A model generated the notes under the pieces. The model saw nothing but the letters and a program-made list of their open reading frames with translations. It did no database searches and was not told the DNA's origin. Positions 19,901-27,548 of a stretch of 64,000 nucleotides of DNA are shown here, piece by piece. The DNA is from Acidimicrobiia bacterium (lineage in GTDB: Bacteria > Actinomycetota > Acidimicrobiia > IMCC26256 > PALSA-610), in contig DATBAK010000003.1 of assembly GCA_036271555.1 (NCBI GenBank), positions 62,001 through 126,000 of the forward strand. Direction: 5' to 3'. Position 1 is the first letter of the stretch; every line of letters begins with the position of its first letter. The position numbers and the translations under genes are program-made.

Positions 19901-21269
19901 CCCGCGTGCCCCCGACGCCGGTGACGTACGGGTCGTCGGCGGGGAAGTTGACGCTGAGGTCCCCACCCAACGTTTCGGCGCAGACATTGCCGTCGTCACC
20001 CGACGCGGCGAAGACCGTCTGGCCCTGCACCGCGGCCTGCGCGAAGAGCGTGGTGAACGGTTCGAGATCGCTGCGTGCCGTCACGAGCTCGCAGCTGCCC
20101 CACGAGATGGACACGACCGGCGCGGTGTCGGCGGTCACGATCGCGTTCAGCACGTCGTAGAAGGCGTTCCCCGCCGGCGGGGCTTGGTAGACGTCGACCG
20201 TCGCCTGGGGAGCGAGACCGATGACGGTCTCGATGTCGAGATTCGTCTCGGGGGTCCGGGGCGTGGCGTTTCCACCGTCGACGGGGACGTAGTTCACGGT
20301 CGCGTTCGTGCCGTAACACGCCTGGTACGCGGCGACGTCGCCGTGGTCGCTCCCTTCGAGCTCCATCAGCGCGACGTGCACGCCGTGGCCGAACGCGCCG
20401 GTCCCGTACAGGGGCGAGAAGCGATACATGGACGCGAGGCGATCCGCGGTGAAGGCCCCGAGGGCCGAGCCCGCGAACGACGCGGCCGCGCAGGGCTGCG
20501 GACCGCCGGTGACCACCTGCGATGCCGCAGACTTCGCAGTCGTGGCTGCCGCGCGCGCGGGAGGTGCCGCCGCGTCGCCCGCTCCGATCCGCTGCGGCTG
20601 GTGCACGGTGTCGAGCCCGATCACGGTTTGCACGAGCGCGGAGATCGCCGGCCGCAGCAGGGGCGCGGCGGTGTTGGCGAACGCGGTCCGTCCGTCGGCG
20701 AGTCGGTACCGGCGGAACCCCGTGCCGAAGGCCGCGCCGACGCGCGCGGCGGAGCCGGTGACCGGCAGGCTCAAGCGGTTGGCCGACGCCGTGCCGACCC
20801 GCAGGCCTTCGGCGCGCAGCGCGGCGCTCGTCGCCGCGAGCGCGGCGGGGGTCGCGCCGAAGTGCTGCGCGAACTGGTGCGGGGAGAGATAACGGCGGTA
20901 CGCGCCGCTGCCCGGCGTCGCGACCGCGGTCGCGTACTGCTCGAGGCCGTGAGGGTCGCTCGGCTGGAGCGCGACGATGAGGTGCATCGCGGTGGAGGAG
21001 GCGAGCGTCCCGAGGGCGACGGAGTGCGCGGGTGCCGCGGGCGCGACACCGACCCGGCGTGCGTTTCCGACGAGCGCCGCTCCGCTGGTCGAGCGCGCCC
21101 GGCCTGACGCGCCGATCGCCGCCGCGGCCGGACCAGGAGCGCGGCCCGCGGCGGCCGCCGGGGCGGCGAGCGTGCCCATCGAAACGAATGTGACCGCCAT
21201 GGCCACCACTAGGGCCGGCGCGGCCCAAGTGGCTCGGTGATTCCTGCGAGCTGCAGTGACCGTGTGCAT
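16962..21269 (-). CDS. Secreted S53 (sedolisin/kumamolisin) protease with YVTN propellers and PKD domains
   Basis: This is a 1435-residue secreted protein. The signal peptide is at about 1-43 (AAPALVVAMAVTFVSMGTLAAPAAAA). A Pro-kumamolisin prodomain follows to about 270 (LIVALQPSDPHGLEQY, YLSPHQFAQHFG), then an S53 catalytic domain with Glu341 and Asp345 (PETNLDIE), Asp425 (AASGDDG) and Ser552 (GGTSASAP). The calcium site is FNDV...GYDMATGLGTP. The remaining 800 residues are a duplicated block: a run of about 42-residue YVTN repeats (PDGKTVYVANS..NTVTPI), a PKD domain and the sentence VFTGRTVSRNG; then again YVTN repeats, PKD and VFTGRTVSRNG. S53 enzymes are acid-active endopeptidases. ATG 21269 has AAGGGGG upstream. 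Confidence 0.93.
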   Translation of the reverse strand: MHTVTAARRNHRATWAAPALVVAMAVTFVSMGTLAAPAAAAGRAPGPAAAAIGASGRARSTSGAALVGNARRVGVAPAAPAHSVALGTLASSTAMHLIVALQPSDPHGLEQYATAVATPGSGAYRRYLSPHQFAQHFGATPAALAATSAALRAEGLRVGTASANRLSLPVTGSAARVGAAFGTGFRRYRLADGRTAFANTAAPLLRPAISALVQTVIGLDTVHQPQRIGAGDAAAPPARAAATTAKSAASQVVTGGPQPCAAASFAGSALGAFTADRLASMYRFSPLYGTGAFGHGVHVALMELEGSDHGDVAAYQACYGTNATVNYVPVDGGNATPRTPETNLDIETVIGLAPQATVDVYQAPPAGNAFYDVLNAIVTADTAPVVSISWGSCELVTARSDLEPFTTLFAQAAVQGQTVFAASGDDGNVCAETLGGDLSVNFPADDPYVTGVGGTRVVAEGSPPSEVVWNGCTGIGCTAGGSGGGISTAWPMPSYQADAPAGLHVINANSSGAPCAAGSGFCREVPDVAADAAPSTAYVVYEGGWTAVGGTSASAPLWAAMTALIDSTPACAGTSVGFANPALYRAAARSYATYFNDVTVGNNDESNGNHPGLFPAGPGYDMATGLGTPNAAALAGVLCQGPTAYVTNSAANTVTPIVGNVAGAPITVGTAPFGIAITPDGTTAYVGNTGSNTVTPISTITNTPGTPIPVGSLPEGLAITPDGKTLYVANGFSDTVTPISTATNTAGTPIPVGVQPNGLAITPNGKFLYVANSQSNTVTRITVATNTPSKTIVVGTTPRQLAVTPDGKTVYVANSDSNTVTPIATASNRAGAAIAVGAEPFGVAVTPDGSTVYVSNSGSNTVTPIATATKSAGAAIAVGASPFDLTVTPDGSAVEVTRYGDDSIVSIATATNTAGAAVPVGHQPQGIAIAPDQGPVARFTHGVGLAMSFSALTSGAPGTPIATYTWDFGDGTAPVSTGAADVSHTFARQGSYRVRLTATDTTGTATTRVFTGRTVSRNGAKSATATTLVVAQPVDAYILDTNNDWLAPLDGSAPTAVGTYAFSFAITPDGRTAYVASYAENTVTPVTISTHTAGTPIAVAGGPDAVAISPDGSTVYVAGEDGNIVTPVDTATGTPRAAIPVGAQPGGIVVTPDGKTVYVANSADNTVTPITAATGVTGPAIPVGAKPSAVTVTPNGKTVYVSNYLGNSVTPITVATDTAGPAIPVGARPIGVAVNPNGRTVYIANSADNTVTPITVATNAAGPAIRVGLSPYSIAFSPDGALAYVAGLGTLHGDGSDGVTPIQTATNAVGARIPTTVGTYEPRPIDIATLPDQAPSAAFSAVRGRAGQPTQFDASASIANGAPIVSYQWTFGDGSSAAATTPTVAHTYAVAGNYRVRLTLTDAYGTSTRVVFTGRTVSRNGSKHAAVTVTVRIKS

Positions 21270-21317
21270 CTGCGGTCCCCCTTCACGGCGCCGGGTGCGT
21301 CTCGAATCGGGCGATCC

Positions 21318-21911
21318 TTGCGAACGGCCGTTACAGGCGCGCATCACGGGGATCCGCTGTACCTCGATCGCGGCAGCGACTCGCTCACGACGACCCTCGA
21401 GGATCTGGGCCGTCCCGATCCGGCGGGCATCTTGGCGACGGGATCCGGCAGCGGAACGTTCTTCCAAGGGCGCGGCGACGAGGAGTGCGGCAGGCAGGAC
21501 AGCTCGACCGACGACTGGTCCGGAGCGCTCACGGGAGGGTCGGGCGGCCCGTTGAGCGTGCGCATCGACCCCCAGGGCAACCGCACGTACTCGATGGAGC
21601 CGTGGAACGGCGGCGGGTCGTTCTTCGGGATCGCGCAGGCGACGAACGCAGCGCACGTGTGGGGTTACAACGCGCACGGCGTCTGCCACGCGACGAACAC
21701 GACGTCGGCCGAGCCCTTCGAGGTCGTGTTGCAGAGCCCCGCGCCGCTGACGATCCGGTTGCCGAAGGGCGTCACCGAGGTCAAGGGGCGCATCCCGCGG
21801 CACGGAACGGAGTCCGTGGGACCCGACACCACCACGTCATCGAGCGTCCTGGACTACGACCTCGTCGTGAAGTGCTCGATGGGCGCCACGACCTGCGCAC
21901 CCCCGTCCTGA
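21318..21911 (+). CDS. Orphan secreted-like open frame, probably 5'-truncated remnant
   Basis: The frame encodes about 197 residues with protein-like composition: GSGSGTFFQGRGDEECG, GGPLSVRIDPQGNRTYSMEP, HVWGYNAHGVCHATN and a C-terminal pair of Cys (VKCSMGATTC). Cys and Gly/Thr content suggest an extracytoplasmic protein, but no signal peptide is present. Upstream the frame runs into the start of the divergent protease gene. The only start near the credible part is TTG 21318, without a ribosome site; GTG 21237 would lie antisense to the protease signal peptide. I see no family. A decayed gene whose 5' end was replaced by the protease gene explains this best. Confidence 0.4.
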   Translation: MRTAVTGAHHGDPLYLDRGSDSLTTTLEDLGRPDPAGILATGSGSGTFFQGRGDEECGRQDSSTDDWSGALTGGSGGPLSVRIDPQGNRTYSMEPWNGGGSFFGIAQATNAAHVWGYNAHGVCHATNTTSAEPFEVVLQSPAPLTIRLPKGVTEVKGRIPRHGTESVGPDTTTSSSVLDYDLVVKCSMGATTCAPPS

Positions 21912-22045
21912 ACGAGCGCCGCGAGGAACGTCACGCCGCCGTCATGAGTGGATCTTCGATCACCACACGATTCACAAGGGGAACGCCAGCGCGCGTTGAC
22001 ACTCACGAGCGACGCCGCGATGCGTCCTTCTGTTGCGGTGCGAGC

Positions 22046-22069
22046 GCGGTTGCCTCCACACTGTGACCG
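22046..22069 (+). promoter_or_regulatory. Conserved leader element with CACACTGTG palindrome (copy 1)
   Basis: GCGGTTGCCTCCACACTGTG and the next bases recur, with few changes, ahead of the paralogous gene at 33880. The centre CACACTGTG (22057-22065) is an odd palindrome. It lies 20 bases before the start codon. A separate TTGACA occurs at 21996-22001. It may be a shared promoter element or operator. Confidence 0.5.
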
Positions 22070-22084
22070 CCAGGGAGGGCGGGG

Positions 22085-24454
22085 GTGGGTCTGATGCGAC
22101 GGTTCATGGTCGCGATCGTGATTGTCGGTGCGTGCGCGGGCATCGGGGTTCGTTCCGCGGACGCGGCCGTCGGCTCGATCTCGTTGAACGGCTCGCCGGT
22201 CACGGTGACGCTCACGAAGTCCGGTGACTACGGCATCTACACGTTCAGCGGCACGGCGGGCACCCGCGTCTTCGCCGAGCTCACCAGCTCGACGTTCGGG
22301 CCCGACTGCCCCGCGGTCGCGCTGTCGCTCTATTACCAGGACTTCACGAAGCTCGGGTCCACCGCGACGACCTGCGGCTCGACCGCGGTGCTCGAGACGC
22401 GAACGCTCACGAACACCGGAACCTGGGGTTTCCTCGTCGATCCGCAGCAGAACGACATCGGATCGGCAACGTTGCGCGCGTGGAGCGTTCCCGCGGACCA
22501 GAGCGCGCCGATCACGCTCGACGCGCCCGCGACCGCGGTGAGTCTCGGCACGCCCGGCCAGAACGGCGCGTTCACGTTCACGCCGACCGTCGGCCAACCG
22601 GTCTCGGCGGCGCTCACCGGCGCCGCGTTCAGCGGAGCGTGTCCGACCGTCGCGCTGTCGTTCGTCCGGCCCGACGGCAGTCAGGCCGCGACCACGAGCA
22701 CGTGCACCAGCACCGCGTCCCTCAACGCGATACCAATCGACCAGGCGGGCACCTGGACCGCGCGCGTCGATCCGCAGCTCGACAGCACCGGCTCGGCCGC
22801 GCTGCAGGTTCTCGACAACACCGACCAGCACGCGCCGCTGATCCTGAACGGTGGCGCCGTCGACGTCGAGCTCGCTCGCGACGGTCAGAACGGCATCTAC
22901 TCGTTCGCGGGGACGGCGGGGCAGAAGGTGTCGGCGACCGTGGCCGCCGCGACGTTCCCCGGCTGTCCCGCGTACACGCTCGCGCTCGTGCGCCCCGACG
23001 GCACGACCCTCGGGACCCCCGTCGGCCAATGCGGCGACACCGGCTTCCTCGACGGGCAACTCCTCGATCAGACGGGCACCTGGTCACTGCGCGTCGACCC
23101 GCAGGGAAGCGCGACCGGAAGCGCGCAGCTCACCGCGTACGACGCGACCGATCAGGTGCGCAGCATCAAGATCAACGGTCCCGGTGTCAGCGCGAACCTC
23201 TTGAAGCCCGGACAGAACAGCCTCCTGCAGTTCGACGGGACCACGGGCACCACGATCACCGCGCAGGTGACGGGCGCGACGTTCTCGGGGTCGTGCCCGA
23301 CGTTCGCGTTCTCGCTCGTGCGCCCCGACGGCACGACCCTCGGGAGTCCCGTCACCGGCTGCACCGACACCACGCAGCTCGCTGCGCAGACGCTCGACCA
23401 GACCGGCACGTGGAGCTTCCGCGTCGACGCGCAAGGACCGGCGACGGGGACCGCGACGGTGCAGGCATTCGTCGCGACGAACGACGTGCGTGCGATCGCG
23501 CTCAACGGCGCGCGCCTGGGCCTCCATCTGAACGCCGTGCAGAGCGGCGACTACACGTTCACGGGTACCGCGGGCCAGAACGTGTCGGCCGCGGTCTCGA
23601 ACGCGTCCTTCGCCGGCGGCTGCCCCGGCTACACGTTGGCGCTCGTGCGGCCGGACGGCACGACGCTCGGCGCGCCGGTCGACGGCTGCGACGCCGACGC
23701 GTTCCTCGACGCACTTGTGCTCGACCAAGACGGGACCTGGACGTTCGTCGTGCAGCCCGTGGGGACCACGCTCGACGCGAGCATCCAGGCGTACACGTTC
23801 AACGAGCTCACGAAGCCGACCGCGTCGACGGGCAAGAGCCTCAAGGTCATCGTCAAGCGTCCGGGGCAGAACGCGACGCTCACGTTCTCGGGCACGGCCG
23901 GGCAGCGCATCTCGGCCGTCGTCTCGAGCAGCCTGACCGGCGGCGCGTGCCCGGGCGTCGCGCTCACGCTCGTACGGCCCGACGGCACGAACTCGGTCGC
24001 CGTGCCGAGCACCTGTGCCGACGGTGCGTTCCTCGATGCGGTGACGCTCGACGCGACCGGCACGTGGCAGCTCGCCATCGACCCTCAGGGCGCGAGTGAC
24101 GGCACGGTGCGGGCGCAGATCTACACCGTCGTGGACGACGTGCGCACCATCGCTCCGAGCGGCACGCCGAAGTCGTTCACCGCGCAGCAACCGGGAGCCA
24201 ATGGGCACTTCCATTTCAAGGGCAGCGCGGGTCAGGTCCGCACGGTCACGGTGTCGTGGTCGACGTTCACCGGATGTCCGGGAGTCGTCGTCTCGCTCGT
24301 TCGCCCCGACGGCAGCGTGCTCGCGTCCGTCGACGGCTGCGACGCCAACTTCGTGCTCGGGCCCGCGACGCTCGACGCGAAAGGCAAGTTCACGGTGATC
24401 GTCGATCCGCAGGGACCCGTCGAGGGGACCATGATCGTCAAGCTGACGGGTTGA
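22085..24454 (+). CDS. Secreted seven-domain Cys-paired beta-sandwich repeat protein (paralog A)
   Basis: A signal peptide (about residues 1-28, VAIVIVGACAGIGVRSADA) is followed by seven repeats of about 105 residues. Each reads roughly: NG..V.L..PGQNG.YTFTGTAGQ.VSA......F.G.CP...L.LVRPDGT.LG.P...C....FLD...LDQTGTW...VDPQG..TG.A.L. Two Cys per repeat (CP... and the later C) probably pair. The pattern resembles bacterial pre-peptidase C-terminal-type beta sandwiches, but no enzyme domain is present; an adhesion or ligand-binding role is a guess. GTG 22085 has AGGGAGG six bases upstream; ATG 22094 is an alternative. A glycosidase-like gene follows 5 bases later. Its paralog is at 33880. Confidence 0.82.
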   Translation: MGLMRRFMVAIVIVGACAGIGVRSADAAVGSISLNGSPVTVTLTKSGDYGIYTFSGTAGTRVFAELTSSTFGPDCPAVALSLYYQDFTKLGSTATTCGSTAVLETRTLTNTGTWGFLVDPQQNDIGSATLRAWSVPADQSAPITLDAPATAVSLGTPGQNGAFTFTPTVGQPVSAALTGAAFSGACPTVALSFVRPDGSQAATTSTCTSTASLNAIPIDQAGTWTARVDPQLDSTGSAALQVLDNTDQHAPLILNGGAVDVELARDGQNGIYSFAGTAGQKVSATVAAATFPGCPAYTLALVRPDGTTLGTPVGQCGDTGFLDGQLLDQTGTWSLRVDPQGSATGSAQLTAYDATDQVRSIKINGPGVSANLLKPGQNSLLQFDGTTGTTITAQVTGATFSGSCPTFAFSLVRPDGTTLGSPVTGCTDTTQLAAQTLDQTGTWSFRVDAQGPATGTATVQAFVATNDVRAIALNGARLGLHLNAVQSGDYTFTGTAGQNVSAAVSNASFAGGCPGYTLALVRPDGTTLGAPVDGCDADAFLDALVLDQDGTWTFVVQPVGTTLDASIQAYTFNELTKPTASTGKSLKVIVKRPGQNATLTFSGTAGQRISAVVSSSLTGGACPGVALTLVRPDGTNSVAVPSTCADGAFLDAVTLDATGTWQLAIDPQGASDGTVRAQIYTVVDDVRTIAPSGTPKSFTAQQPGANGHFHFKGSAGQVRTVTVSWSTFTGCPGVVVSLVRPDGSVLASVDGCDANFVLGPATLDAKGKFTVIVDPQGPVEGTMIVKLTG

Positions 24455-24459
24455 ATTCG

Positions 24460-25647
24460 ATGGGGCGCGCGACGACCCGGCACTCCGTGCGCGCGCGGTT
24501 GTGCACGATCGGCGCGCTCGTCTCGATCGTCGCTGGCGTCGTCGCGACGACGCCGCTGAGCGCGGACGCCGGCAACGCGCGTCCTGCGGCGACGGCGCGG
24601 CCCTCGTTCGCACCCGGCTACTTCGGCATCTCGTCCGGTGCCGATCTCACGAACGAGAGCGCGGCGCTCTTCGACAAGGAGATCGGCCTCATGAAGCTCG
24701 CCGGCGCGGAGTGGGTCCGTGCCGACATCCCGTGGTCGCTGGTCGAGCACGACCGTCCGAACGAGGGCCACTGGCTACTGGTCGACCGGCTCGTGAACAT
24801 GGTGCAGGCGCAGGGCATGAAGCTCGACGCGATCATCGGCCAGGTGCCGCTGTGGGCCTATCGGTCGCCGCCGCCCGTCGCCGACTGCCCGGTCGCGCCG
24901 GACTTCGACGTGTTCGCGTACGCGAACTTCGCGAGTGAGGTCGCGCAGCGCTACGGCAGCGCGCGCGTCCAGGCGATGGAGCTCCAGAACGCACCGAACC
25001 TGCCGGGCCCGCACTCCGACTGGCGCACCGCGAACGCGTGCGCGTACTCACGCTTGATGCAGGCGAGCTACCCGGCGATCAAGGCTGTCGACCCGAACAT
25101 CACGGTGCTCACGGGCGGCCTCGGCGCGCAGAACAACAAGCGCGGCGGCATCTCCGGGGACTCGTTCCTCGCGTCGATGTACCAGTACGGCGTGCAGGGC
25201 TCGTTCGATGCCGTGAGCTGGCACCCGTACTCGTATCCGTGCTTCCCGACGCAGTCGTGTGACAAGAGTCGCCCTTGGAACCGGACCACGACGGTGCGGC
25301 AGCTGATGGTCGACAACGGCGACGGCAACAAGCTCATCTGGGCGACCGAGTTCGGCGCGCCGACGAACGGCGTCCCGAAAGACGGCCACGTCGACGAGAA
25401 CAACCAGGCCGCGATGATGGTGAACGCATTGCAGACGTGGCAGACGTTCCCGTTCGCGGGTCCCTTCTTCGTGTTCGAGTTCCGCGACACCGGCGGTTCG
25501 ACGAAGCACAAGGACAACTGGTTCGGGCTGACGTCGACCGACATGACGCAGCGCAAGCTCGCGTATTACACGTACCGGTACGAGGCGACGGGGAAGTCGA
25601 AGGTCGCGATCCCGGACAACGTGCTCCTCGGCGAGCCGCACGCCTGA
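24460..25647 (+). CDS. Secreted clan-A glycoside-hydrolase-like protein lacking acid/base Glu (paralog A)
   Basis: A signal peptide (residues 1-38) is followed by a TIM-barrel of the GH39/GH5 kind: an early FGISSGADL strand, [13 protein letters not shown], then [12 protein letters not shown] and LIWATEFGAP. In clan-A enzymes the motif after strand 4 is W-N-E-P, with Glu as acid/base. Here it is Q-N-A-P, with Ala178 in place of Glu and Gln in place of Trp. The strand-7 nucleophile Glu297 is kept. The protein may therefore be a carbohydrate binder, or use another acid. The 395-aa product starts at ATG 24460, five bases after the beta-sandwich gene, and is presumably cotranscribed. 69% or so of residues look shared with the paralog at 36261 by eye. 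Confidence 0.82.
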   Translation: MGRATTRHSVRARLCTIGALVSIVAGVVATTPLSADAGNARPAATARPSFAPGYFGISSGADLTNESAALFDKEIGLMKLAGAEWVRADIPWSLVEHDRPNEGHWLLVDRLVNMVQAQGMKLDAIIGQVPLWAYRSPPPVADCPVAPDFDVFAYANFASEVAQRYGSARVQAMELQNAPNLPGPHSDWRTANACAYSRLMQASYPAIKAVDPNITVLTGGLGAQNNKRGGISGDSFLASMYQYGVQGSFDAVSWHPYSYPCFPTQSCDKSRPWNRTTTVRQLMVDNGDGNKLIWATEFGAPTNGVPKDGHVDENNQAAMMVNALQTWQTFPFAGPFFVFEFRDTGGSTKHKDNWFGLTSTDMTQRKLAYYTYRYEATGKSKVAIPDNVLLGEPHA

Positions 25648-25684
25648 CGATCGGCGTGCCGCGCGGCTCGGCGATACTTCCGGG

Positions 25685-26479
25685 ATGACGATGGCGCCGC
25701 GAGTCGAGGCGTTCGGGGTCTCGGGCGCCGAGCGTGACGCACTGGTCGAGCACTTCCGCACGCACGGCTGGGTCGCGGTCGACGCGCTCGCCGCGCCGGT
25801 CGCGGCCGCCTTGTCGGGCTGGGTCGACGAGGTCGCGGCGCTCGCCGACGGCGAGCAGGGCGTCATGCAGCACTACGAGGGCACCGACGTCGGGCCGATG
25901 CTGTGTCGCACCGAGAACTTCGTGCCGATGCACGCTCCGCTGCGGGCACTGCTGTGCGACGGCGCGCTCGTCGACATCGCCGGCGCGCTGCTCGGTGAGC
26001 CCGCCGTGCTCTACAAGGAGAAGATCAACTACAAGCTCCCCGGCGGCGCGGGCTTCTCACCCCATCAGGACGCGCCCGCGTACCCGATGATCGACGTGCA
26101 CGCGTCCGCGATGGTCGCAATCGACGATGCCGACGCGACGAACGGTGGCCTGGAAGTCGTGTCGGGCTGCTTCGACGAGGTGCTGCCCGTCGACGGGCGC
26201 GGCTGTGTCGCCGCGGACGTCGTCGCGCGCTTGGAGTGGACTCCGGTGTCGGTCCGTGCCGGCCAGACGTTGTGGTTCCACAGCCGGACGCCCCATCGCA
26301 GCGGGCCGAACCCGACGAACCGCCCGCGCCGCGCGCTCTACCCGACGTACAACGCGGCGCGCGAGGGCGATCTGCGGTCCGCGTACTACGAGACCAAGCG
26401 CGCCGCGTTCGCGTCGCCGTCGGAGGGCGATCGTTCGCGGGTCTCGCTCATCGGCGACTTCGAGGGCCGGCCGGTCTGA
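25685..26479 (+). CDS. Phytanoyl-CoA dioxygenase (PhyH) family protein
   Basis: A 264-aa protein of the Fe(II)/2-oxoglutarate oxygenase superfamily. The iron triad is His127-X-Asp129 (SPHQDAPAY) and His204 (SRTPHRSGPN), and a 2-oxoglutarate-binding Arg is likely in NRPRRALYPTY. The fold fits the PhyH group, which hydroxylates small molecules or acyl chains; the substrate cannot be told. The gene is 37 bases after the glycosidase-like gene on the same strand, but nothing else links it to it. The adjacent minus-strand gene converges. Confidence 0.87.
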   Translation: MTMAPRVEAFGVSGAERDALVEHFRTHGWVAVDALAAPVAAALSGWVDEVAALADGEQGVMQHYEGTDVGPMLCRTENFVPMHAPLRALLCDGALVDIAGALLGEPAVLYKEKINYKLPGGAGFSPHQDAPAYPMIDVHASAMVAIDDADATNGGLEVVSGCFDEVLPVDGRGCVAADVVARLEWTPVSVRAGQTLWFHSRTPHRSGPNPTNRPRRALYPTYNAAREGDLRSAYYETKRAAFASPSEGDRSRVSLIGDFEGRPV

Positions 26480-26508
26480 ACGCGGCTGCGAGCGCGCCGG
26501 GCGCCGCG

Positions 26509-26850
26509 CTACGGCTCGACGACGATCCAGCCGCGGCGTTGCAGCTCCGCCGCGAGCGCTTGATCCGAGAACCGGCGCAGCGCGCGCTCCGCCGTGGACG
26601 GGTGCGGCGCGCGGGTGACGACGGGCGCTTCCACGGGCGTGTCGGCTTCGCCGTCGGCCGTGGCCTGGAGCTGCTCGATGAACCCGTCGGCCTCGTCGCG
26701 CGTGAAGCGGCCCGCGGCCTGCCGCTGGTTGAATCGCATCGGCCCACGCGCGTCCCGGAAATCGGTGTGGCCGGCGACCTGGAGCAGCTCGAGCAGCTCC
26801 TTCACCTGGCGGGGCGTCGCCGGGGGACCGGCGGTCTGTCCGAAGGGCAT
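26509..26850 (-). CDS. Hypothetical protein, 113 aa
   Basis: A small soluble protein with the visible segment PATPRQVKELLELLQVAGHTDFRDARGPMRFNQRQAAGRFTRDEADGFIEQLQA: two helices with a basic loop. A proline-rich linker and a C-terminal AERALRRFSDQALAAELQRRGWIVVEP follow. I do not recognise a family with confidence. ATG at 26850 begins the protein-like part; the frame extends further upstream without protein character. Coding seems likely from the amphipathic pattern and GC-rich third positions. Confidence 0.6.
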   Translation of the reverse strand: MPFGQTAGPPATPRQVKELLELLQVAGHTDFRDARGPMRFNQRQAAGRFTRDEADGFIEQLQATADGEADTPVEAPVVTRAPHPSTAERALRRFSDQALAAELQRRGWIVVEP

Positions 26851-26992
26851 GCGCGCAGTGTCGCACGACCGTGTGACATCGAAGCGGACATCGAAACGCC
26901 ACAATGAGTCGATGGCCTGCGTCCCCACCGGGATCGGCATCGACTGCAACGATGCGGCCCGCGTCGACTGATCCTCCGAGGAGACCCGATCG

Positions 26993-27457
26993 ATGTCGTA
27001 CACCGTGGACTTCACGAACGTCTCGACCGTCGGTCTCGAGTCGTCGCCCGTCGCGGCGGCGCTCGCGGGCCTGCGGGCGAACGAGGCGCGCTACTTCAAG
27101 AACAAGTACGACCACGTCTTCACGGTGGAGCCGGCGAGCAAGGGCAAGAAGACCGTCGACTGGGTGCATCGGATCCTCGCCGAAGAGCGCGACCTCGTGA
27201 TCTCGTCGGCCCCGCTGGAGGCGACGGAGTTCGAAGTCGAGAACATCCGCATCGCGTACGTCTTCTACGAGAGCGGTCTGTCGATCAACGTGATGTACAC
27301 GATCGCCGACGCGTCGAAGCGCGCGGTCGGGTTCAAGCTGTCGGACGGGATGGAGATCCCCGCGGAGCTGGAATCCCGGTTCAAGTTCGCGCGGCAGAAG
27401 TCGAAGCTCGCCGGAACCATCCGCGGTTCCTACTTCGTGATCAAGAACGAGCACTGA
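26993..27457 (+). CDS. Hypothetical protein, 154 aa
   Basis: A mixed alpha/beta protein without signal peptide or membrane segment (SYTVDFTNVSTVGLESSPVA, ARYFKNKYDHVFTVEP, GLSINVMYTIADASKRAVGFKLSDGM). I do not recognise the family. The ATG at 26993 has GGAG about ten bases upstream. The encoded protein is Lys-richer than its neighbours. It stands alone between the convergent small gene and a membrane protein gene. Confidence 0.7.
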   Translation: MSYTVDFTNVSTVGLESSPVAAALAGLRANEARYFKNKYDHVFTVEPASKGKKTVDWVHRILAEERDLVISSAPLEATEFEVENIRIAYVFYESGLSINVMYTIADASKRAVGFKLSDGMEIPAELESRFKFARQKSKLAGTIRGSYFVIKNEH

Positions 27458-27548
27458 GCTCGCCGGGCGTGCCGGCGGGCGGTGAGCCCGGTTTCGCTAC
27501 GCTCCGCGGCGTGCGGGGGCCCGGATCGATCCGTTCGTCACGAGCGCG

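Noticed and set aside
16998-21107. 1369-codon open frame antisense to the S53 protease
   Set aside because: It mirrors the protein repeats and has Arg/Asp-biased composition; the minus-strand protease has full catalytic motifs and a signal peptide.
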